A stretch of 12,217 bases of DNA from Planctomycetota bacterium (GTDB lineage Bacteria > Planctomycetota > Phycisphaerae > Sedimentisphaerales > Anaerohalosphaeraceae). Each line of letters starts with the position of its first letter. Positions within the stretch are counted from its first letter, which is position 1. A model generated the notes under the pieces. That model was not told where the DNA came from, ran no database searches, and saw nothing but the letters and a program-made list of their open reading frames with translations. The position numbers and the translations under genes were made by a program. Shown in pieces: positions 1 through 6,984 of this stretch. The stretch covers positions 1 to 12,217 of the forward strand of contig VRUF01000064.1 of assembly GCA_019456245.1 (NCBI GenBank), read 5' to 3'.

Positions 1-716
1 AACATTCTGATCTTTCCGATACAGTTCTGGACGCATTGTGTTTGCTCGCCTTTTTCAGTAGCAGGGTAACAGGCAATGCATTTTTCCGATTTACCGGTAA
101 GCGTGCGGAACATACTCTTTTTATACGGACATGCCCGAACACATTCCCGGTATCCGCGGCATCTCTTCTGGTCGATAAGAACCGTCCCTTCGTCTCTCTT
201 ATAGATCGCCTTGCGAGGACATCCGCCCAGGCATCCGGGATAGGTGCAGTGATTGCAAATTCTCGCCAGATAAAACATCCATGGCTGATGCGGAATTTTA
301 ATATATTGACCCTGCTTGACCAATTCGCTTACTTCGTCTTCACCAATGTTGGGATAAGAAAAATCTTCCTTATCCGGTATGTATCCTGTGATTTTTTCAC
401 CGGCTTCGTCAGTTTCGAAAATAGTCTTACCCGTGTATGTATCGCCATCCCAACTCTGATCATTGAGTTTCTCAAGCAGTTTAACATCCCAGCCCAAAGG
501 ATAAAATCCCCACGGCTTGGTTTCGACATTGTTCCACCACATGGATTCCTGACCCTTGCCGGATGTCCATGCGTTCTTACAGGCCATTGTGCAGGTTTGG
601 CAGGCGATACATTTATTCGTATCGAAAACCCATGCAACCTGCTTATCCGGTCTGCTGTCGGGATAGATATAATCCATCTCACGATTTAATTGCCAGTTAT
701 GTACTTTATGACTCAT
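1..716 (-). CDS. NarH/NxrB-type iron-sulfur (beta) subunit of a type II molybdoenzyme, 3' end outside window
   Basis: Electron-transfer subunit expected to pair with the molybdopterin subunit encoded just upstream. The frame is open from the ATG at 716 to the window edge, giving 238 visible residues; NarH/NxrB proteins are about 400-500 aa, so roughly half is missing. Four cysteine groups of the family are visible: C36/C39/C42/C46; C154/C157/C162/C166; C186/C192/C196 with Tyr189 in the place of a fourth cysteine (CRGYRECVRACPYKK), the pattern of a [3Fe-4S] site; and C213/C216/C228/C232. No signal peptide is present, as expected if it is exported as a folded complex with the Tat-tagged alpha subunit. 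The start ATG overlaps the alpha stop codon (ATGA), implying translational coupling. Membership of the NarH/NxrB/type II beta family is clear; the choice between nitrite oxidoreductase, nitrate reductase and another substrate is not settled by this sequence. Confidence 0.93.
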   Translation of the reverse strand, partial: MSHKVHNWQLNREMDYIYPDSRPDKQVAWVFDTNKCIACQTCTMACKNAWTSGKGQESMWWNNVETKPWGFYPLGWDVKLLEKLNDQSWDGDTYTGKTIFETDEAGEKITGYIPDKEDFSYPNIGEDEVSELVKQGQYIKIPHQPWMFYLARICNHCTYPGCLGGCPRKAIYKRDEGTVLIDQKRCRGYRECVRACPYKKSMFRTLTGKSEKCIACYPATEKGEQTQCVQNCIGKIRM

Positions 717-3700
717 GTGACATAATCTCCACTAATAAATTTCTTCATGGCATCGCTTTCATACGATGGCCTGTAGCCTAACTTAGCGGGCCGCCAGAGC
801 TTATTGCCTCCGGTTCCGCCATCTTCGGCTTTAGTAAATTTAACAAAACTTTCTCTCGGTGCACCATTAGGACAGTTAACGTCGGGTGCAAATCCCTTAC
901 CGATCACAGGACCGATAGTATTTTTTCTCACCAGGCTATCCGTCATCAGCGTCGGTCTAAGCCAACCGCGTGTAGCACTTTGATGCGAACCGAATCTAAA
1001 CATCGATTGATACCCGGTTCTGGGATTTTGTGCCAGGCCATCCTTGTTATTTAAGTGCCCTTCAACGGACCCATAAGTCGCGCCATACATGTTAAACCAT
1101 GAACGCGTTATAGTTTGCGGAATCCCACGATAGTACCTCGCTCGCAGCATTAGCCTCGACAGTCTGTATTCTTCAGAACCTTCGATCTTTTCCCCATGAT
1201 ACGGACGGTCTTCAGGATCTGCATCGACCCAGACATAATCGCCGTCTTCAATTCCCAACTTCTTTGCATCATTAGGATTAATATCGACATACCCTTCACC
1301 GACCCATGGCATACGTTTGTCTCTGCGATGAGCATCGCCAAAAGGTCCAAACCACATAGCGATAATATCCGTATCGACAGGCATTGTATGAGAACCGTGC
1401 CTGTATTTCGGAGTCAGGTAAATATATTCGAACCCTTCGTCCAATTCGCGAAGAGGATGCTTTGATTTAAGCAGCTTAGCCGGCGAGAAAACAACATTTC
1501 TAACCTGCCTGGTTTCCCCTGAACGATCATCCATTGCTATTCCGTATTTCTCAGGACCAAACGGCCTTATGGCCGGGTGAGGCTTTGCCACAATTGCGTT
1601 AGGTTCATAGAAAGTCGCATCAATGGCTTCGCGGTGAACAGGCAGGTTTTCACCATACTCAATAAACTCATCTTCATCGCGATAGAATTCCATTCTGCCC
1701 GTCTTGTTATACCATTGTTTGCTCTCAATAGCCTGTTCATAGCCGATGATTTTTGGGTATGTTCGACTCATCAAAAGTGCTGGAATACCTTTCTTGGCAT
1801 CTTCCTCCAGTTTATTTACATCGTATCCCTTGGTCATAGACGTCGCATCCATGATCCTCTGTAGATACACATCAACTCTGCCTTCATGTACAAACTTCCA
1901 GTAATCCTCAAATCGTTTATCGTTATGAAGTTTGCCGAGTGCTTTGGATATCCCTGCATGAACTTCGATGTCACTGCGGGTGTCGTGGATACGTTTCATT
2001 CCCGACCGCGGGAACATCTGAAGGAACGGATTCGTAACCGATGCTGTCGCGTCAGGAAACTGGAATTCGCCCCATGAATCAACTCCCCAAACGATATCGC
2101 CATACTCACACGATGTAGACCACCACCAGTCAGCCACAGATATGAACTCAATATTGGGCAAAGTGTTAACAACAGCCTCGTAATGCCCCTTAAGATTGCC
2201 AAGAATAGAGTTTGCGTTGCAGAAGGTCAAAGATTTTGTCGGGGTTGGCATGTGAGTTTTGCCCGTAAAGTTCTTATTACCCACTCTCAGAGGCTTATCG
2301 CTGTGGTTATAGTAATGAGCGGACTCAAATTTGAAGTATTTCTTAAAGTTCAGTTTTCCCTTCTCTTCAAGTTGTATATTAAAGGGGTTCTCTGCGATGT
2401 ATGTACCCATCCCATCGAAATAGGCTGCACGGTAATTTCCGGCATAACTTCCAACGTTGCCGCTGTGAGTTCCGATATTTTTAGTCAAGGCACATAAAAG
2501 CAGAATCCCTCTGTCTTTCAGATCGCCGTTGAAAAACTGATTCGTCCCCATCCCGCAGGCAATAAGTGTATTGCCCGCATTTTCGGCGACTTGATGGGCC
2601 AGGCTGACAATCGCTTCTTTGGGAGCCCATGTTAACTTCGATACGGCGTCGAGGTCAAAAGTATCGTTTAGATATTGGCTTGTTAGACTAAAGGCTGTTC
2701 TAACCTTGACTTTTTTGCCGTCAAGCTCAATTTCATATTCACCTTCTAACTCAGGATCGATCCCGGTCTCTTTTAAGTAATCGCCCACGTCATCACGGGT
2801 AATTGCGGCGAAATCTTTTGTGTTTTTATCCCAGACCACAAAACTGCCCCACTCTTCAAGCAGCGCATCTGGAATAACCTGTTTGCCGCCTGCTGCAATA
2901 GGAGCGCCGGCTTTTTCGCCTTTCTTTAGAACTCGGGTATCCCTTCTTTCCTTTGGCGGGACAAAACCGGCAATTGCATCTTCGGCCCGCAAAAGTTTAA
3001 GCGTATCCATTCTAACCAATAAGGGCAGGTCAGTTCTACTCTTGACATAATCAGCGTCATAGAGCTTTTCCTGCATAATTATGTTGGCCATTCCAAGTGC
3101 GAGCACCGTATCTGTTGCCGGACGAATTATAAGGACTTCATCGGATTTGGAGGCAACAGAAGAATATTCAACCGTTATGCTTATCACCTTAGTTCCTTTT
3201 AAACGAGCCTCGGTCAGCCAGTGAGAATCCGGCATCTTTGTCGAGATCCAGTTAATACCCCAGGCCAAAAGCAGCTTTGCGTTTTCAACTGAAAAGAGGT
3301 CCCAATCAATTGTCTGTTGACCTGTTACCATTGTATGGCCCGGCGGAAGATCGGTATGGAACGTATAGTTGTCAAAACCCCTGGCACCCATCGCTGTTTT
3401 TTCATCGGTACCGCGAACGTGTGAATCCAGCAATGCCATTGCATTTGCAAGACGATACATGCCAAAAACACGTGTTATACCCAACAGCGGCATGCCACCG
3501 CGAAATTTCATTGCCTGAGTCCCCGCCCCCGCCATCGTCTCGATTGAATCGGGGTCATAAATACCCTGACTCTCCAATAACGCTTTACCCTTTTCCCCGC
3601 TGTAAGTTGTAGCGATATTCGTATATACTTTGGCAGCTATATCAAACGCATCGTCCCAGGAAAGACGAAAAAACGGCTCTTTACCGCGATTTAGGTACTT

Positions 3701-4213
3701 AGCAGGGGGTTTTCCATTGGGTTCTCTTGGAAAACCGGCGTCAACCCACTTCTTAAAGCCTTCACGTATCATCGGGTATTTGATCCTTCGAGGGCCTTGG
3801 ATTCTGCGAATCAAAGCCAATCCCTTTTGGCACAACCGTGGCTCCCAACGAGATGAGGCTTGATTACCATAGAGATCTTTGGCCTTTCCGTATCCATAAC
3901 TCGGCCCTATTCTTGTGATTACATTATTTTTCACATAGGCCTTGAGCAGGCAGTTATGAGTGTCATTCGGGGCACAAAGAAAATGATATGTTGAATCATG
4001 CTTGAACTGATTGCGGTAAATTTTTTCCCAATCTTTGGCAGGGTAGAAGTCCAGCGGGTTATCCACGTCTTCAATATACTTAAGAGCCGCGAAAACCGGC
4101 TGAGCTGCCGTTAAAGCCAATCCGCCAGCAGCCACTTGAAGGAAATTACGACGTGTCAAATCCCTCTGGTTTTCCTGTTTTAATCCTTTTTCGTGCTTTT
4201 TCTCCATAACCAT
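713..4213 (-). CDS. Tat-exported type II molybdopterin oxidoreductase catalytic subunit, NxrA/NarG-like
   Basis: Predicted Mo-bis-PGD catalytic subunit of about 1166 aa, close to NxrA (about 1150) and longer than SerA/DdhA/EbdA types (about 900-980). A Tat signal occupies residues 1-42 (TRRNFLQ, hydrophobic stretch, AAQPVFA), so the enzyme works outside the cytoplasm. The N-terminal [4Fe-4S] region has C80, C88 and C128, with H77 just before C80; spacing differs from NarG. D288 in the HTDLPPG segment aligns with the Mo-ligand Asp of NarG (CDLPP). Molybdopterin-binding stretches follow, and the C-terminal SMFRFGSHQSATRGW and PNGAPRESFVK segments resemble what I recall of nitrite oxidoreductases. 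The start at 4213 was chosen because AAAGGA precedes it and the hydrophobic Tat region falls at the usual place; the frame stays open to 4315 but that lies almost at the predicted transcription start. The direction (nitrite oxidation, nitrate reduction or another substrate) is inference. Confidence 0.92.
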   Translation of the reverse strand: MVMEKKHEKGLKQENQRDLTRRNFLQVAAGGLALTAAQPVFAALKYIEDVDNPLDFYPAKDWEKIYRNQFKHDSTYHFLCAPNDTHNCLLKAYVKNNVITRIGPSYGYGKAKDLYGNQASSRWEPRLCQKGLALIRRIQGPRRIKYPMIREGFKKWVDAGFPREPNGKPPAKYLNRGKEPFFRLSWDDAFDIAAKVYTNIATTYSGEKGKALLESQGIYDPDSIETMAGAGTQAMKFRGGMPLLGITRVFGMYRLANAMALLDSHVRGTDEKTAMGARGFDNYTFHTDLPPGHTMVTGQQTIDWDLFSVENAKLLLAWGINWISTKMPDSHWLTEARLKGTKVISITVEYSSVASKSDEVLIIRPATDTVLALGMANIIMQEKLYDADYVKSRTDLPLLVRMDTLKLLRAEDAIAGFVPPKERRDTRVLKKGEKAGAPIAAGGKQVIPDALLEEWGSFVVWDKNTKDFAAITRDDVGDYLKETGIDPELEGEYEIELDGKKVKVRTAFSLTSQYLNDTFDLDAVSKLTWAPKEAIVSLAHQVAENAGNTLIACGMGTNQFFNGDLKDRGILLLCALTKNIGTHSGNVGSYAGNYRAAYFDGMGTYIAENPFNIQLEEKGKLNFKKYFKFESAHYYNHSDKPLRVGNKNFTGKTHMPTPTKSLTFCNANSILGNLKGHYEAVVNTLPNIEFISVADWWWSTSCEYGDIVWGVDSWGEFQFPDATASVTNPFLQMFPRSGMKRIHDTRSDIEVHAGISKALGKLHNDKRFEDYWKFVHEGRVDVYLQRIMDATSMTKGYDVNKLEEDAKKGIPALLMSRTYPKIIGYEQAIESKQWYNKTGRMEFYRDEDEFIEYGENLPVHREAIDATFYEPNAIVAKPHPAIRPFGPEKYGIAMDDRSGETRQVRNVVFSPAKLLKSKHPLRELDEGFEYIYLTPKYRHGSHTMPVDTDIIAMWFGPFGDAHRRDKRMPWVGEGYVDINPNDAKKLGIEDGDYVWVDADPEDRPYHGEKIEGSEEYRLSRLMLRARYYRGIPQTITRSWFNMYGATYGSVEGHLNNKDGLAQNPRTGYQSMFRFGSHQSATRGWLRPTLMTDSLVRKNTIGPVIGKGFAPDVNCPNGAPRESFVKFTKAEDGGTGGNKLWRPAKLGYRPSYESDAMKKFISGDYVT

Positions 4214-4332
4214 TTGTTCCTTTGAAATGCAGTCTGGAATTCCGACCAGGCTAATAAAAATACCAAGTCTTTTAATAACTAACGGTACTGCCGAATATCG
4301 CCCAAATAGCAGCAAACCAAATTGGTCTTACA

Positions 4333-4361
4333 AGTGTAACCTGATTTACAACAATTGTCAA
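4333..4361 (-). promoter_or_regulatory. sigma70-type promoter for the molybdoenzyme operon
   Basis: Read on the minus strand, TTGACA (4361-4356), a 17-bp spacer, then TACACT (4338-4333). The -35 box is a perfect match to consensus and the spacing is optimal; the -10 matches 4 of 6. Transcription would start near 4326, leaving a leader of about 113 nt before the ATG at 4213. This placement argues against translation starting at the upstream in-frame codon at 4315. Confidence 0.65.
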
Positions 4362-4369
4362 GGCATTCA

Positions 4370-4381
4370 TTGATTAAGCAA
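4370..4381. promoter_or_regulatory. near-palindromic 12-bp site upstream of the molybdoenzyme promoter, possible operator
   Basis: TTGATTAAGCAA reads TTGCTTAATCAA on the other strand, a palindrome with one mismatched pair. It is centred about 49 bp before the predicted transcription start, just upstream of the -35 box, a position used by activators. The TTG...CAA ends recall CRP/FNR-family half-sites, but the site is 12 bp rather than the 14-bp FNR consensus, so the regulator is unknown. One occurrence only; chance cannot be excluded in AT-rich DNA. Confidence 0.3.
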
Positions 4382-4405
4382 CATTTTTTTTGTCATTTTT
4401 TTTGT
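4382..4405. repeat. tandem 12-bp repeat with two T8/A8 tracts
   Basis: The unit CATTTTTTTTGT occurs twice in direct succession (4382-4393 and 4394-4405). On the transcribed strand this gives two A8 tracts one helical turn apart, about 61 and 73 bp before the predicted start of the molybdoenzyme operon. Such phased A-tracts are known to bend DNA and can act like UP elements; that role here is inference. Confidence 0.6.
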
Positions 4406-4446
4406 CCTGACGTTTATAGAAACGGCTTGTTGGTTATCATTCAATG

Positions 4447-4483
4447 AGGCATTTGGTCCCGCGTCTAAAAGCCTCAAATGCCT
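4447..4483 (-). terminator. inverted repeat after the histidine kinase gene, weak terminator candidate
   Basis: Arms AGGCATTTG (4447-4455) and CAAATGCCT (4475-4483) are perfect 9-bp complements with a 19-nt loop, starting about 20 nt after the kinase stop codon. No run of U follows on the minus strand, so it is not a classical intrinsic terminator. A shorter CCTG/CAGG hairpin (4481-4492) abuts it. The position between two transcription units supports a boundary role. Confidence 0.35.
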
Positions 4484-4502
4484 GCTTGCAGGACAAAATT
4501 GC

Positions 4503-5852
4503 TTACGTAATTGCTTTTTGGGTTTTTGGCAGGGTCAAGAGGAAAGTAGTACCTTTGTTGAGCTCGCTATGGACGCTAATCTTGCCGCCATGCCTTTCGA
4601 CTATCTGTTTTGCTATGGAAAGGCCTAGTCCCGTTCCGTCTTTTACAGTTTCTCTTGCGTTTGATGCTCGAAAGAACTCGTCGAAAATGTTGCCGATCTC
4701 ATCGGCGGGGATTCCGATTCCAGTATCGATTATCTCGATGCGGACAATTCCGTCCCCGTCTGAGGCGTGGACCTTTACCGTATTTCCTTTAGGGGTGTAC
4801 TTAATTGCATTTAACAGGAGGTTTGCGATCAATTCTTCGATGGAGAACTGGTTTCCGGTAATGGTGGTGACATCTGGTGATATTTGCGAAGTGATCTTAA
4901 TGGATTTTTGTTCGGCATTTCTTTGGACAGAATTTAGAGCCGCTTCGATGGTTTCTTTGAGGGGAAAATCCTTCATGTCCATTTCATGGCTTAATCGCAT
5001 TTGCGTCAGGCGAAGGAGCGTTTTTACGAACGTGCTTAATTTTTTTGTTCTCCTGTGCGCCCTTGAGATGAAGTTGTCTTGCTCTTCGTTTAGAGGGCCG
5101 ACCATTTTGTTTACTACGACGTCGAGGCAGCTTTGTATTGCAGCGAGGTGCCCCTTTATGTCGTGGGTTACCCGGGAGACATATTCGTTTTTCAGGCGAT
5201 CCTGTTCTTTTAGCTTGATGTTTGCCAGGCGGTAGCCTTCTTCGTGTCTTCTTGACTGGACAGCGATGGAACTTGTCATGAACACGACGAGGTAGAGTGT
5301 GCTTGCCAGGACGCCGATTTTTCCGAAGACGTAGAAAGCCTCATTGTGTGCATCGTGCTGTATGAATCCGGTGAGGGGATAATGCGGAATTATTCCCTGG
5401 TACTCCAGTAAGGCAAGAAGTATCAACAGACCGGTTGCGAGAGTCGCCTGAAGGTAGCTTTCCAATACCGACAGGAGGATGCTGGCAATGATCATGTGGA
5501 AGATGAAGTATATGATAAAAGGGTTTTCTGCTCCGCCGGAGAAATGCAGGAAGAGAGATAGAAAGATCAGGTCAAGCGACATCTGAAAGTTTATGATCTT
5601 GTTTATGCCGGGGAAATATACGTTCGTTCTTCGGTGGTGGTTTCTGGAGTATCTTAGAAGGAGAAAAGCAGCGATGTTGTAAGCGGCAAGTATTGAGCAG
5701 AGTATGTACAGAGACTTTTGCTGTAGAGATACATGGAAAAAAGTGGATGCAAAAAAAACAGCCATAGCTACTCCGACTATGGCTATCCATCTTAGTTTAA
5801 TAAGCCAGTATGCGTGCCTTACGAGCCTTGTATTTTGCGGTACGGGTTCCAT
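4503..5852 (-). CDS. RegB/PrrB-like membrane histidine kinase with GGxxNPF quinone-sensing motif
   Basis: Sensor kinase of 449 aa in the cytoplasmic membrane. About six hydrophobic segments (near residues 20-40, 47-66, 90-103, 113-133, 135-150, 178-197) precede a short linker and the kinase core. Between helices 3 and 4 lies GGAENPF (106-112), the conserved heptapeptide pattern that in RegB of purple bacteria takes part in ubiquinone binding. The core has the H box (SRVTHDIKGH, H230), N box (N344/N348), G1 box (DTGIG, 376-380), F box (FDEFF) and G2 box (GTGLGL, 406-411), so an active kinase is expected. The gene lies 50 bp after a receiver-only response regulator, evidently its partner. No clear Shine-Dalgarno sequence precedes the ATG. 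Redox sensing through the quinone pool is known for the RegB family and inferred here; the kinase assignment itself is secure. Confidence 0.93.
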   Translation of the reverse strand: MEPVPQNTRLVRHAYWLIKLRWIAIVGVAMAVFFASTFFHVSLQQKSLYILCSILAAYNIAAFLLLRYSRNHHRRTNVYFPGINKIINFQMSLDLIFLSLFLHFSGGAENPFIIYFIFHMIIASILLSVLESYLQATLATGLLILLALLEYQGIIPHYPLTGFIQHDAHNEAFYVFGKIGVLASTLYLVVFMTSSIAVQSRRHEEGYRLANIKLKEQDRLKNEYVSRVTHDIKGHLAAIQSCLDVVVNKMVGPLNEEQDNFISRAHRRTKKLSTFVKTLLRLTQMRLSHEMDMKDFPLKETIEAALNSVQRNAEQKSIKITSQISPDVTTITGNQFSIEELIANLLLNAIKYTPKGNTVKVHASDGDGIVRIEIIDTGIGIPADEIGNIFDEFFRASNARETVKDGTGLGLSIAKQIVERHGGKISVHSELNKGTTFLLTLPKTQKAIT

Positions 5853-5902
5853 ACAAATAATTTATATACTCCAATTTCCAACCAGTGGCCGGTGGAGGTT
5901 TA

Positions 5903-6292
5903 TTAGTTTAGTAGTTTTTTTACTTCGTCCAGCAGAACCTGTGGTTCTACCGGTTTGTCGAGGAAGCTGTCGACTGGGAGCCATTCGGAGTCTCCTGCTT
6001 CTGATTTGAAGTCGATGCCGGTTTTGTCTTCGACAGCGGTGAGCATAAGAATCGGGATGTCCTTAAATTCGTCATTTTTTTTCAACTCCCTGGCTACTTC
6101 AAATCCATCCTGCTGTTTTACCATCATTACGTCGAGGATTATCAGGTCGGGCTTATCTGCCTTTAGCTTTTCCATACCCTCTTCCCTGGTGTTTGCGACT
6201 GAAACTGAGTACTGGTTGCTTTGGAGTACAGTCTGAAGAGCACTGGTTAGATCAATATCGTCGTCGATAATGAGAATCTTGGTGTTTTCCAT
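5903..6292 (-). CDS. single-domain response regulator (CheY-like receiver)
   Basis: Receiver domain of 129 aa covering the whole protein. The acidic pocket is D10/D11/D12, the phosphorylated aspartate D54 (IILDVMM), the switch threonine T85 (LMLTA) and the conserved lysine K113 (LDKPVEP). There is no DNA-binding or enzymatic output domain, so it must act by protein contact or as a phosphate relay; RegA, the usual partner of RegB, carries a DNA-binding domain. AGAGG sits 6 nt before the ATG, a good ribosome binding site. The gene is first in the two-gene unit with the kinase and has its own promoter. The target is unknown from this window. Confidence 0.95.
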   Translation of the reverse strand: MENTKILIIDDDIDLTSALQTVLQSNQYSVSVANTREEGMEKLKADKPDLIILDVMMVKQQDGFEVARELKKNDEFKDIPILMLTAVEDKTGIDFKSEAGDSEWLPVDSFLDKPVEPQVLLDEVKKLLN

Positions 6293-6351
6293 AATATACC
6301 TCTAAGAAATAATATAATATAACTATCGGTTTAGTTTATTTAATCCGTCCA

Positions 6352-6380
6352 CTTATAAAACACAAATGGCGATCCGTCAA
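6352..6380 (-). promoter_or_regulatory. sigma70-type promoter for the two-component genes
   Basis: On the minus strand TTGACG (6380-6375), a 17-bp spacer, and TATAAG (6357-6352); each box matches consensus in 5 of 6 positions. Transcription would begin near 6345, about 53 nt before the response regulator ATG. The 7-mer GACGGAT occurs twice, at 6378-6372 overlapping the -35 and at 6349-6343 over the predicted start site, a possible operator pair. Confidence 0.65.
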
Positions 6381-6389
6381 GAGAAATCA

Positions 6390-6414
6390 GAAGAAGCGAT
6401 CAGTCTGCTTCTTC
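6390..6414 (-). terminator. hairpin spanning the stop codon of the NuoG-like gene, candidate terminator
   Basis: GAAGAAGC (6390-6397) and GCTTCTTC (6407-6414) are perfect 8-bp complements with a 9-nt loop that contains the TGA stop codon. The transcript continues with a U-rich but interrupted stretch (TGATTTCTCTT), so any termination would be partial. It sits directly before the next promoter, which fits an operon end. Confidence 0.4.
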
Positions 6415-6960
6415 AATTTTTAACGATTCGGCAGGGCAAAGATACGCACAGGCACCACACCCAATACACTTTTTCGACACTTTATTGAAGGGAGTTTGTA
6501 TAGTCCGGTTTACTCCCCTTCCCGAAAAGCTCTGGGCATACCTCTGGCTAACTTCGGCACATACTCGAACACACAGACCGCAGAGAATACAATTATCTTT
6601 CTCCTTTAGCTTGATGCGTGTTTCAGTGATGCCATATTCGGCTGCCAGTTTCTTAACTTTTTCAGCATCCGGACATCTGGCCAGTAAGAGTTCAAAAACG
6701 ATCTTGCGAGTAGATTTGACTCTGTCGGTATCGGTCTTGACCTCAAGGGCTTCCGTGACCTTGTAAACACATGCGGCCTCGAGACCGGGTCTTCCGCCTG
6801 CTACTATTTCCACAAGACAAAGCCTGCATGCCCCATAAGGAGTCAATTCCTTGTGATAGCATAAAGTAGGAATATCTATACCTTCATCCCGTGCTACTTC
6901 CAGAATAGTCTTGCCATCTTCAACCTGTAATGCTTTACCATTTATGATACAGTTAACCAT
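6400..6960 (-). CDS. short NuoG/HydA N-terminal-like iron-sulfur protein without catalytic domain
   Basis: Iron-sulfur electron-transfer protein of 186 aa, resembling the N-terminal part of complex I NuoG and of HydA from multimeric [FeFe] hydrogenases. A [2Fe-2S] ferredoxin domain (about 1-80) has C34, C45, C48 and C64. The usual His-Cys3 [4Fe-4S] motif that follows in NuoG is absent: the ELLLARCPDAE segment (90-100) keeps only C96. Two [4Fe-4S] motifs end the protein: C124/C127/C130/C134 and C165/C168/C171/C175. The chain stops there, so neither an H-cluster nor a molybdopterin domain is present. The ATG at 6960 is preferred over TTG at 6975 because the family begins right at the beta strand VNCIINGK. 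As the last gene of the unit it probably forms the third subunit of the NuoE/NuoF-type diaphorase; its electron acceptor is unknown. Confidence 0.9.
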   Translation of the reverse strand: MVNCIINGKALQVEDGKTILEVARDEGIDIPTLCYHKELTPYGACRLCLVEIVAGGRPGLEAACVYKVTEALEVKTDTDRVKSTRKIVFELLLARCPDAEKVKKLAAEYGITETRIKLKEKDNCILCGLCVRVCAEVSQRYAQSFSGRGVNRTIQTPFNKVSKKCIGCGACAYLCPAESLKIEEAD

Positions 6961-6984
6961 AAAAATAGATCCCAAAAAACAATG

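Noticed and set aside
36..689. Plus-strand open frame of 217 codons
   Set aside because: It is antisense to the beta subunit gene, whose minus-strand frame carries four conserved cysteine clusters; the plus-strand product shows no recognisable motif.
4214..4315. N-terminal extension of the molybdoenzyme alpha subunit to 4315
   Set aside because: It would place the Tat motif more than 50 residues from the start, lies almost at the predicted transcription start, and lacks a ribosome binding site; AAAGGA before 4213 fits better.
4384..4403. T8 tracts as the U tract of a plus-strand or kinase terminator
   Set aside because: The kinase transcript would carry A runs here, not U runs, and no plus-strand gene ends nearby.
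4444..5235. Plus-strand open frame of 263 codons
   Set aside because: It overlaps the kinase core on the opposite strand and its product is low-complexity and motif-free; a shadow of the kinase gene.
5853..5902. GC-rich partial palindrome between response regulator and kinase genes as a terminator or operator
   Set aside because: The symmetry is imperfect and short, and the two genes are expected to be co-transcribed.
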